From: UBA4417 sp038204995 | Lineage (GTDB): Bacteria > Bacteroidota > Bacteroidia > Bacteroidales > UBA4417 | Direction of reading: 5' to 3' | Assembly: GCA_038204995.1 (NCBI GenBank) | Contig: JBBRCH010000015.1 | Location: 3,488 to 67,487, forward strand | DNA length: 64,000 bases | In this document: positions 45,510-53,605 of the stretch, in pieces | Numbering within the stretch: position 1 is the first letter of the stretch | Layout of the letters: every line of letters starts with the position of its first letter | Position numbers and translations under genes: made by a program | The notes under the pieces: model-generated | The model's database searches: none | Seen by the model: the letters and a program-made list of their open reading frames with translations, nothing else | Told to the model about the DNA's origin: nothing

Positions 45510-47660
45510 ATGACACCCAATTCAAAATTCTGGCCGGTCCTGACTATCACCCTGGCCCTGGCTGCCTGTAATCCATCAACCCATTCTCCTGTGAAAATAA
45601 CACAACAAAGCGATTTCCCGGCTCCGCCTATAGCCGCTGTTAAGCCTGTCGATTTTACTGAATTCGGCAACAAACGCATCGATAATTACTACTGGCTAAA
45701 AGACAAAAACAATCCTGAAGTGATTGATTATCTTAAAGCTGAAAATGCATATTCTGATACTGTTATGTATTCAACAAAGGATTTGCAGGGAAAATTATTT
45801 GCCGAAATGAAAGGACGTATCAAAGAAGATGACGAAACAGTGCCTCAACTCGACAACGGTTATTTTTATTATACCCGAACGGAAAAAGGTAAACAATACC
45901 GGACAAATTGCCGTAAAAAAGGCAGCATTTCCGCTACCGAAGAAGTGATTTTTGACATCAACAAAATGGCTGAAGGCAAGCATGCTTATATTTTTTCGGA
46001 CTTTGAGGTAAGTCCTGATAATACACTGGCGGCATTTATGAGCAACGAAACAGGATCCTATGCTGATTTTACACTACAGGTTCGCAACCTGACTTCCGGA
46101 ACAGAGTTACCCGTTAAAATTGAAAAAGTACAGTCGTTTGCCTGGGCTAATGATAGTAAAACACTCTTTTACACGATTGGGAATGAAGCATTACGTGCAT
46201 ACAGGGTCTATCGCCATGTAACCGGGAGTGCAAAGCCTGATGAGCTGGTATTTGAAGAGCCCGATGAGCTTTTTGTGGTTACCCTTACCAAAAGTAAAAC
46301 CCATGATTTTATTTTTATCGTAACTGCCAGTTTTACGACCTCCGAATACCTGTATCTTCCTGCCTCTGAACCCAATGGAAAGTTCAGGGTATTTATTCCA
46401 CGTGTTAAGGATGTTACCTACAATGTGTATCCACACAAGGAGAAATTTTTTATACAGTACAAGAACCGCGACAACCTGAACTGCAAGGTTTATGAGGTGC
46501 CTTTAACCGGGTATGCCGACCGCAGCAGGTGGAAAGAAGTGATTCCGCATAATAAAGATGTAAAAATTGAATACATAGATGTTTTCGACAAATACCTGGC
46601 AGTTCAAGCCCGGAAAAATGGCCTGAATGAAATTCTTATTATTGACCTTTCTGATAATAAAACCAGAACTATAGACTTCCCTGAACCGGTATATACAGCA
46701 GTAATGACCGGCACTCCCGAATATTCCTCCGCCACCATGCGATATCGCTATACTTCCCTCAACCGGCCGAATACTGTTTACGACTATGATTTTGCAAAAG
46801 GTGAAAGCATGAAACTTAAAGAACAGGAAATACCCGGCGGATTCAATCCCGATGATTACACCGTTGAACGTATATGGGCTGCAGCAAGAGATAGTGTTAA
46901 AATACCAATTTCGGTGGTTTATAAGAAAGGATTGAAAAAAGATGGTTTAAATCCTGCCCTGTTGTATTCCTATGGATCATATGGATATAGCTCGGATCCC
47001 CGGTTCATATCCAATTTCTACAGCCTTATTGATCGCGGGTTCGTTTTTGGTATCGCACAGATCAGGGGTGGCAGCGATATGGGTGAACAATGGTACGAAG
47101 ATGGCAAGCTCCTTAATAAAAAAAATACTTTTACTGATTTTATTGCCTGTGCCGAAAAACTCATGCAGGATAAATATACTTCTTCCTTAAAGCTGGCTAT
47201 CATGGGTGGAAGTGCCGGAGGACTGCTGATGGGAGCTGTTGCCAATATGCGTCCTGATCTGTTCAACACCGTTGTGGCCCAGGTTCCTTTTGTTGATGTA
47301 ATGAATACCATGCTTGATGCCAGCCTGCCACTTACAACCCAGGAATATGAAGAATGGGGAAATCCTTATGTTGAAGAATATTATCGCTACATGATTTCGT
47401 ATTCGCCTTATGATAATGTTAAAGCTCAAAACTATCCGAATATGCTGGTTACCGCAGGGCTGAACGATTCGCAGGTAAGCTATCATGAACCAGCCAAGTT
47501 TGTTGCTAAACTCAGGGCCCTGAAGACCGACAACAACATATTGCTTCTCCACACCAATATGGAATCAGGACATGGAGGCGCAACAGGCAGGTTCGATGCA
47601 CTAAAAGAAACCGCTTTTCAACTTGCCTTCATACTTAACAGGATCGGGATAGAGGAATAA
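45510..47660 (+). CDS. prolyl oligopeptidase-family (S9, oligopeptidase B-like) lipoprotein
   Basis: Serine peptidase cleaving short peptides, probably after basic residues if a true PtrB orthologue. N-terminal beta-propeller gate (about residues 80-430), then the alpha/beta-hydrolase domain. The catalytic triad is intact: Ser568 (MGGSAGG), Asp653 (GLNDSQV), His688 (SGHGGATGR). RGGSDMGEQWYEDGKL is the PtrB signature. The N-terminus has a lipobox ending at Cys20 (LALAACNP), so this is a periplasmic or outer-membrane lipoprotein rather than the cytosolic form. 716 residues. Divergent from trpS, convergent with the YfcC gene. Confidence 0.94.
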   Translation: MTPNSKFWPVLTITLALAACNPSTHSPVKITQQSDFPAPPIAAVKPVDFTEFGNKRIDNYYWLKDKNNPEVIDYLKAENAYSDTVMYSTKDLQGKLFAEMKGRIKEDDETVPQLDNGYFYYTRTEKGKQYRTNCRKKGSISATEEVIFDINKMAEGKHAYIFSDFEVSPDNTLAAFMSNETGSYADFTLQVRNLTSGTELPVKIEKVQSFAWANDSKTLFYTIGNEALRAYRVYRHVTGSAKPDELVFEEPDELFVVTLTKSKTHDFIFIVTASFTTSEYLYLPASEPNGKFRVFIPRVKDVTYNVYPHKEKFFIQYKNRDNLNCKVYEVPLTGYADRSRWKEVIPHNKDVKIEYIDVFDKYLAVQARKNGLNEILIIDLSDNKTRTIDFPEPVYTAVMTGTPEYSSATMRYRYTSLNRPNTVYDYDFAKGESMKLKEQEIPGGFNPDDYTVERIWAAARDSVKIPISVVYKKGLKKDGLNPALLYSYGSYGYSSDPRFISNFYSLIDRGFVFGIAQIRGGSDMGEQWYEDGKLLNKKNTFTDFIACAEKLMQDKYTSSLKLAIMGGSAGGLLMGAVANMRPDLFNTVVAQVPFVDVMNTMLDASLPLTTQEYEEWGNPYVEEYYRYMISYSPYDNVKAQNYPNMLVTAGLNDSQVSYHEPAKFVAKLRALKTDNNILLLHTNMESGHGGATGRFDALKETAFQLAFILNRIGIEE

Positions 47661-47676
47661 TTTTTATGATCAGCCT

Positions 47677-47715
47677 AAAACAGCCTCACACCAGATCAAG
47701 TGGGAGGCTGTTTTT
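47677..47715. terminator. bidirectional intrinsic terminator
   Basis: AAAACAGCCTC (47677-47687) and GAGGCTGTTTT (47704-47714) form an 11-bp perfect stem followed by T-rich sequence; the A run on the left gives the T run for the opposite strand. It serves the convergent peptidase and YfcC genes. Confidence 0.85.
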
Positions 47716-47738
47716 ATTTGAGTTTTCAGCTTAAATGC

Positions 47739-49340
47739 TTAGAATCCGTTTAATTTCATGGTTACAGTTGGGATGAGAAGAAGAAAACCCAATACAATAA
47801 GAATGATCATAAACGGCCACACCCACCTGAGCCATTTATCATAAGGGATACGTGCAACACCGAGCACACCCATTAATACTCCTGAAGTTGGTGTGATCAT
47901 GTTGGTAAATCCGTCGCCCAGTTGATAAGCCATAACGGTTGCCTGACGCGAAACACCGATAAGGTCAGAAAACTGTGACATTATTGGCATGGTGAGTGCC
48001 GCTTTAGCCGAGCCCGACGGCATGACCAGGTTAATGCCTGTTTGTATTACATACATCATGCTAATGGAAGCATAGGTTCCCCAGGTTGCCATTGAGCTGG
48101 ATACGCCATGCAGCATGGTGTCGATCACTTCTCCGTTTCTGAGAATAATGATAATACCACCCGCCAGTCCAACGATTAAACCGGCTGATAAAATGTCGCG
48201 CACACCATCGAGGAAATGTTTTGTAATGTCATTCAGAGTGAAATCATAAGCCAGGCCTGATGCCAGCCCCATAGCAAAGAAAAGGGTTGCAATTTCCATA
48301 ACATACCAACCGTAACCCATTACGCCAATAATCAGAAATGCAATGGTAAAGAACAAGAGGTCGAGGATAAAAAAGTGAACTGATTTTTTCAGCGACAGAA
48401 TCCCGGTTATGAGGAAAATTCCGCTCAAAATAGGTATAATTGGAATGGTAACGCTTGAAAGTCCTATTTTTAAGGTTGTTTGTGTATAAAAAACAGAGAA
48501 AATGATCAGTACAACCTGGATGGCGCCAAACACCAGCCAGGCAGCTAAAGGAGTATGATAATCAATGGCTTCTTCATTCAGATCAACATGTTTACGCCAG
48601 TATTCATCATCTTCATAAACCACCGACGATTTGGGGGTTTTCCTGATTTTTCGTGCATACCACAAAATATATCCTATTCCCACAAAATTGATCACGATCC
48701 AGCAAAACATCCGGTACTCAATTCCCGAAAACAAAGGTAGTTTTGATAATCCCTGGGCAATACCAATGGTGAAAGGATTGAGCAGCGCCCCGGCAAATCC
48801 CAGTCCTGCTCCTACAAAGCACATACTAAGCCCGATAATGGAATCGTAACCCATTTTTATTGCCAATGGTACAAATATGATGGTGAATGCAATAGTTTCT
48901 TCGCTCATGCCGAATACGGCACCAAATATGCTGAATACAAGCATCAACAGCACAATGATCAGGTTATCTATTCCGAAAAAGCGAAGAGCCTTATATTTTT
49001 CAAGTTTTCGGGTATAACGAAGGAATGCATAAATTCCAATATCAATGGATTTAGTCTGGTTCATAATCCAGAAAGAACCTCCGATTAAAAAAATAAATAC
49101 TATGATGTCGGCTTTATCCACAAAACCGTCAAAAATGGCCGAGAAGATTTGCCAGGTTTGCGGTGAATTTCCAATGTAATGGAAACTGTCGCCGTTCACT
49201 ACTTCACGCTCTATTCCGTTTACCAATATCGTTTGGCGGTCAAAAGTTCCTCCCGGAACAATCCAGGTAAGGATTCCGGCAATAACAACAATAAAAAAAA
49301 CGATTACATAGGTGTGTGGGATCTTAACTTTTGCAGCCAT
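47739..49340 (-). CDS. YfcC-family membrane carrier
   Basis: Secondary transporter of the YfcC/DcuC-like superfamily (PF03606). About 12 hydrophobic helices. The N-terminus IPHTYVIVFFIVVIAGILTWIVPGG is characteristic of the family. GMSEETIAFTIIFVPLAIKMGYDSI and the late INLVMPSGSAKAALTMPIM and LGDGFTNMITPTSG fit transporters of this group, for which peptide, arginine/ornithine or dicarboxylate substrates have been proposed. Substrate cannot be told here. 533 residues. Own -7 box; convergent with the peptidase gene, which could supply peptides or amino acids, though no shared regulation is visible. Confidence 0.9.
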   Translation of the reverse strand: MAAKVKIPHTYVIVFFIVVIAGILTWIVPGGTFDRQTILVNGIEREVVNGDSFHYIGNSPQTWQIFSAIFDGFVDKADIIVFIFLIGGSFWIMNQTKSIDIGIYAFLRYTRKLEKYKALRFFGIDNLIIVLLMLVFSIFGAVFGMSEETIAFTIIFVPLAIKMGYDSIIGLSMCFVGAGLGFAGALLNPFTIGIAQGLSKLPLFSGIEYRMFCWIVINFVGIGYILWYARKIRKTPKSSVVYEDDEYWRKHVDLNEEAIDYHTPLAAWLVFGAIQVVLIIFSVFYTQTTLKIGLSSVTIPIIPILSGIFLITGILSLKKSVHFFILDLLFFTIAFLIIGVMGYGWYVMEIATLFFAMGLASGLAYDFTLNDITKHFLDGVRDILSAGLIVGLAGGIIIILRNGEVIDTMLHGVSSSMATWGTYASISMMYVIQTGINLVMPSGSAKAALTMPIMSQFSDLIGVSRQATVMAYQLGDGFTNMITPTSGVLMGVLGVARIPYDKWLRWVWPFMIILIVLGFLLLIPTVTMKLNGF

Positions 49341-49372
49341 AAGGGGAAGTAGTATAAAAGATTTAATTTTTT

Positions 49373-49380
49373 CAAAAATA
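49373..49380 (-). promoter_or_regulatory. -7 promoter box of the YfcC gene (TATTTTTG)
   Basis: CAAAAATA on the plus strand is a TAnnTTTG match on the minus strand, 33 bases before the start. Confidence 0.45.
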
Positions 49381-49579
49381 CGAAGAAATACCTGTTAAAA
49401 AAGAGTTGGTATAATCTATAAACTGCAGCATTTCACTTTGCTGATTGAGAGTGATGATCGGTAAGTACATTGTTTTTAAGCCGGAATTCTGATAAAATTA
49501 AATCAAGAAGTTAATAATTTACTACTTTCCCCGTTTTGGTTGTAATATTGACAGCCAATAAATCCGAAAATAGTTAAAA

Positions 49580-50224
49580 ATGACATCCCTACGCTGGAAA
49601 ACAGCTCAGTATTTTGAAAAAAAATGGTGGAAGAATTACCTTGGCGGGAAAGAACCGGGAGATTATCTGCAATGGAAAAGTGAATACTGGATTAAGTTTC
49701 TGAACGAAATAAGTGATTGGGTAAAGCCCAATCAAAAACAGCATTTTCTGGATATGGGATGCGGACCGGCTGGAATATTTATGGTTTTACCCGGCAAAGT
49801 AACTGCAGCAGACCCTCTATTGGAAGCTTATAAAACCCAGTTTCCCCATTTCAAACCCGAAAGTTTCAAGAATGTCACTTTTTGTTCATCCCGCGCTGAA
49901 GAATTTGTTTGTACTGATCCGTTTGATATTATTTTCAGTCTGAACGTAATTAATCATGTAAGCGATATAAGGCAGTCAGTACATACTCTCTATACATGTT
50001 GTAAAACTGGTGGATCCCTTGTTTTATCGGCCGATGCCCACAATTTTAATTTCCTTCGTACACTTTTTCGCTACCTGCATATAGATATACTTCATCCATA
50101 TCAGCTTACCCTTGATGAATACAAAAAACTACTCGAAAACGAAGGTTTTGTAATCCAGGCTGAGAAATGCCTTCGCAAAAGATTTATTTTTAACTATGTG
50201 GTGATCATTGCCGGCAAATCCTGA
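49580..50224 (+). CDS. class I SAM-dependent methyltransferase
   Basis: Small Rossmann-fold methyltransferase. Motif I is HFLDMGCGPAGIF (about residues 54-66), the acidic end of strand 2 is VTAADP, and motif IV is FDIIFSLNVINHV (about 113-125). 214 residues, no signal peptide. It resembles Methyltransf_11-type enzymes; the substrate is not visible. It stands between the YfcC gene (divergent) and the DUF2279 gene (convergent) and is probably transcribed alone. Confidence 0.87.
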   Translation: MTSLRWKTAQYFEKKWWKNYLGGKEPGDYLQWKSEYWIKFLNEISDWVKPNQKQHFLDMGCGPAGIFMVLPGKVTAADPLLEAYKTQFPHFKPESFKNVTFCSSRAEEFVCTDPFDIIFSLNVINHVSDIRQSVHTLYTCCKTGGSLVLSADAHNFNFLRTLFRYLHIDILHPYQLTLDEYKKLLENEGFVIQAEKCLRKRFIFNYVVIIAGKS

Positions 50225-50296
50225 TTCAACTTGATGAAAGAGGAAACCGGGTTACGGGTTTAAAGAGTATGAAAGAATTGAACAAACCCTGGCGAA

Positions 50297-51307
50297 TTAC
50301 ATCAAAGGATGAAACAAAACCTGTCCCCTGGTATTGAATTCAATGGTGGGAGCAGGAACCTTAACGATATTCAGCACCCCGAAAATTGCCTTTAAAGTAC
50401 GTGATCGTGTTTTGATTTTGGTAAAATCGACATCCAGTGAAAGGAAAACTTTGCGATATCGTTGTATATCGGTACGATCATGATAATTCCCGGCTGCGTC
50501 GTACCATGTATTTCCATATCCTCCGAACATTCCTCCGGCGCCATAACCAATTGCTACATTCAGCCACTTTAACCGCTGTTGCTTCTTAATAAATGAGGCC
50601 GGGTTTATGCTCACCCAGGTATTTATTGAGTTATAATCTTTGAGGAATTTAACTATCAGCGATGAACCATACAACTGGTCAGCGCGCTGCTGCAGTTCAG
50701 TTTCTGTATACGATTGAAAATGAGGAAGAACCTTTAATCTAATCCTTTGCTCTCTCCAGATTAATTCCTGCGAGGTCATTACTGCCGCACCCAGAAAATT
50801 GGCTGCAACATCACTCAGCGAGGCTCCCCATTCGGCTGAGAAACCATCAAAGACCTCAATCGTATTCTGCAACATAAAAGCCGTTAACCCGGCATAAATG
50901 GCTGCTGGTTTTCGCTCTACACCAGTCCAACGCAGAACGTGCATAATGTAAAAAGCCTCAAGGTACGGCGTTACAATATGGCCGGTTTTGTCGACCTGCA
51001 GCCACTCGCGCGAATCGTTAAAAAAATGAAAAGAGGAACGGGGATAATCAGCATACCACAAATTGTTTAGCCCGACCAGTGCAGCCGAATATGCAACAAC
51101 ACCTGTTCCCGTAAAGAGTGTAAGCCTATGTTTGTTTAATGCGGGTGAAGGAATAAGCCATTCAGGAGAATCCTTTAACACAGGCACTGAATCATTCTGT
51201 GCTTCCAGTTTTTGGTAAACGGCAGCTGAGAAAATTAAAACAATACCCAGAAATACTTTTGCAGAAAACGACATAAAAAGTTTAACTTTATTGAACCCGG
51301 CATTCAA
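50297..51307 (-). CDS. DUF2279 domain-containing membrane protein
   Basis: Family of unknown function common in Bacteroidota. An N-terminal helix or signal (about residues 12-30), then the conserved core: FHFFNDSREWLQVDKTGHIVTPYLEA, TAFMLQNTIEVFDGFSAEWGASLSDVAANFLGA. The C-terminal half (FLSLDVDFTKIKTRSRTLKAIF) looks beta-barrel-like, so an outer-membrane location is possible. 336 residues. No functional clue from neighbours. Confidence 0.8.
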   Translation of the reverse strand: MNAGFNKVKLFMSFSAKVFLGIVLIFSAAVYQKLEAQNDSVPVLKDSPEWLIPSPALNKHRLTLFTGTGVVAYSAALVGLNNLWYADYPRSSFHFFNDSREWLQVDKTGHIVTPYLEAFYIMHVLRWTGVERKPAAIYAGLTAFMLQNTIEVFDGFSAEWGASLSDVAANFLGAAVMTSQELIWREQRIRLKVLPHFQSYTETELQQRADQLYGSSLIVKFLKDYNSINTWVSINPASFIKKQQRLKWLNVAIGYGAGGMFGGYGNTWYDAAGNYHDRTDIQRYRKVFLSLDVDFTKIKTRSRTLKAIFGVLNIVKVPAPTIEFNTRGQVLFHPLM

Positions 51308-51528
51308 AGTGTTACAACATATTGGGATCGCTAAAGTAATAAGATTTGACGGGATATATGAACTGAGTACTCATTTTGACCAGCCAGGGCACGATAGCTT
51401 CTGCCTGACGAATTTAAAAAACTAATCTTTGGGGTACTCAAAAAAAAAAAAAATCCTATTTCACATAATTTTCTCTCCTGCAAACGATTGCATAAAAATA
51501 TATGCCTTTTATATAGTATCTTTTCTTA

Positions 51529-51536
51529 TATCTTTG
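51529..51536 (+). promoter_or_regulatory. -7 promoter box of the GH13 gene (TATCTTTG)
   Basis: Exact TAnnTTTG match 21 bases before the ATG at 51557. It lies downstream of the longest possible start (51488), which is why the shorter start is preferred. Confidence 0.55.
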
Positions 51537-51556
51537 CGCAACCAAAACCATCAGCC

Positions 51557-53404
51557 ATGAAAAAAGCCCCTCTTCTCATATTCTTATTTTTTTTATACAG
51601 AGCTGCATTCCCGCAGGTTTCCATCGATCATGTTGAACCTCCGAACTGGTGGACAGGAATGAAAAATAACTCCCTCCAACTGATGATCCATGGGAAAGAC
51701 ATTGGCAAAACAAATGCTTCATTTGAATACAAAGGCGTTAAATTGAAAGGCGTTAGCAGTAGCGGTGACAACTATATGTTTATCGACCTTTCGGTTACCA
51801 ACAGTGCAAAGCCCGGCACCATTACCATCGAATTCAAGCAAAAAGACAGTGTTTTTACGACTTACAATTACGAATTAAAATCCCGTTCCGAAGGATCAGC
51901 CAAACGTACAGGATTTAATACTTCGGACATGATGTACCTTATTATGCCCGACCGTTTTGCCAATGGCGATCCCAATAACGACGACATGCCGGGTATGCTG
52001 GAAAAAGAGGATCGGACGAATCCGGACGGACGTCATGGCGGAGACATAAAAGGCATCACCGATCACCTTGATTATCTTCATAATCTGGGCGTTACCACTA
52101 TCTGGTGCACGCCTCTTCTCGAAAACAATCTGCCTTTTAAATCATACCATGGCTATGCAGCCACTGATATGTATAAAATTGATCCGCGTTTCGGTACCAA
52201 CTACAGCTACCGCGAAATGGTAAATTCCGCTCATAAAAAAGGGATGAAAGTGGTTATGGATATCGTTTTTAATCATTTCGGCACCAATTCGTACTGGATG
52301 AAAGACCTGCCACAGAAAGACTGGGTTCACGAATGGCCTGAGTATACACGCTCCAACTTCCGCGGAAGCGTTATTTCGGATCCATACCGTTCAAAATACG
52401 ACGAAAAGAAAATGTCGGACGGCTGGTTCGATACTATGATGGCTGATTTCAACCAGAAAAACCCCTATGTTGCCAAATACCTGATACAGAACAGCATCTG
52501 GTGGATTGAATTTGCCGGTCTTGATGGATTGCGGCAGGATACGTATCCATATTCGGATAAAGATTTTATGGCCGAATGGATGAAGTCCCTGAGTGAGGAA
52601 TACCCCAACCTGAACGTTGTTGGCGAAGTATGGTTAAACTATCCGCCCCTGGTTGCCTACTGGCTAGATAACAAAACCAACAAGGACGGGTATCGCTCGC
52701 ATCTCAGCAATGTTTTTGATTTCCCCCTGATGGGAGCCATTCAAAAAGCCTTTACCGAAAACGAAGGATGGGATACCGGGATGGCACGTTTATATGAAAT
52801 CTTTGCGCAGGATTTCCTGTACAGCGATCCGTCGAAACTCATCACTTTTGCGGATAACCATGATATTGAACGTATATACCCGGTTTTAAAAACTGTGGAT
52901 AATGTAAAAATGGCCCTGGCTTTCATTGCCACAACCCGCGGATTCCCAATGGTTTATTATGGAACCGAAGCGCTCAGTGACCGCGGAAATTTGCAGGGCG
53001 ATGCCGGTAAACGTAAAGATTTTCCGGGCGGATGGCAGGACGACCAGGTAAATATGTTTACCCGCGAAAACCTGAGCAGCGACCAAAAAGATATCCTGGA
53101 TTACATGACAACACTTTTTAACTGGCGCAAAGGAAATAAAACCGTTCAGGACGGTAAGCTGACCCATTATATCCCTGAAGATGGAATTTATGTGTATTTC
53201 CGGACATTGGGCAAAGAATCTGTAATGGTGATAATAAATAACAACGAAAAATATTTAAAAACTTTTGCTACCGCCCGCTATGCCGAAAACCTGAATGGCT
53301 TCAAAACCGGTAAAGATGTGCTTACAGGTAACCTGGTTAAAGACCTGAGTAAAATTGAGGTACCAGCAAAAAGTGTGAAAATTATTGAACTGTCATTGAA
53401 GTAG
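51557..53404 (+). CDS. secreted GH13 cyclomaltodextrinase/neopullulanase-type alpha-amylase
   Basis: Alpha-glucan hydrolase of family GH13, like the periplasmic SusA of starch systems. A signal peptide (MKKAPLLIFLFFLYRAAFPQ) begins at 51557. An N-terminal Ig-like domain (about residues 21-115) is followed by the (beta/alpha)8 domain with region I DIVFNH, nucleophile Asp328 (GLRQDTY), acid Glu357 (VVGEVW) and Asp436 (ADNHD); all three catalytic residues are present. The C-terminal all-beta domain (about 530-616) resembles the cyclomaltodextrinase C domain. 616 residues. First of three glucan genes in a row. A longer start at 51488 would put the promoter inside the gene, so I reject it. Confidence 0.93.
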   Translation: MKKAPLLIFLFFLYRAAFPQVSIDHVEPPNWWTGMKNNSLQLMIHGKDIGKTNASFEYKGVKLKGVSSSGDNYMFIDLSVTNSAKPGTITIEFKQKDSVFTTYNYELKSRSEGSAKRTGFNTSDMMYLIMPDRFANGDPNNDDMPGMLEKEDRTNPDGRHGGDIKGITDHLDYLHNLGVTTIWCTPLLENNLPFKSYHGYAATDMYKIDPRFGTNYSYREMVNSAHKKGMKVVMDIVFNHFGTNSYWMKDLPQKDWVHEWPEYTRSNFRGSVISDPYRSKYDEKKMSDGWFDTMMADFNQKNPYVAKYLIQNSIWWIEFAGLDGLRQDTYPYSDKDFMAEWMKSLSEEYPNLNVVGEVWLNYPPLVAYWLDNKTNKDGYRSHLSNVFDFPLMGAIQKAFTENEGWDTGMARLYEIFAQDFLYSDPSKLITFADNHDIERIYPVLKTVDNVKMALAFIATTRGFPMVYYGTEALSDRGNLQGDAGKRKDFPGGWQDDQVNMFTRENLSSDQKDILDYMTTLFNWRKGNKTVQDGKLTHYIPEDGIYVYFRTLGKESVMVIINNNEKYLKTFATARYAENLNGFKTGKDVLTGNLVKDLSKIEVPAKSVKIIELSLK

Positions 53405-53548
53405 CCGGAAGATCAGAGAGTGAATAGTGAAAAGTGAAGGCCTATTCTAATGTGGTTCCTGGAATTTGAAACTTGCAATTTAAGTCTTGGATTTTAAATA
53501 CACGAAGCCATTTGGATGATACACAATATTACGAAAGCTACAACAAAG

Positions 53549-53577
53549 TTCTTACTTCGGACTTCAGTCTTCCAGCC
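53549..53577. repeat. CTTCGGACTTCAGTCTTCC dispersed repeat
   Basis: Same word family as at 11634-11667 and 17621-17759, again between two genes. Confidence 0.4.
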
Positions 53578-53605
53578 TTTTTTACCATCAAAAAACAATT
53601 AACAA

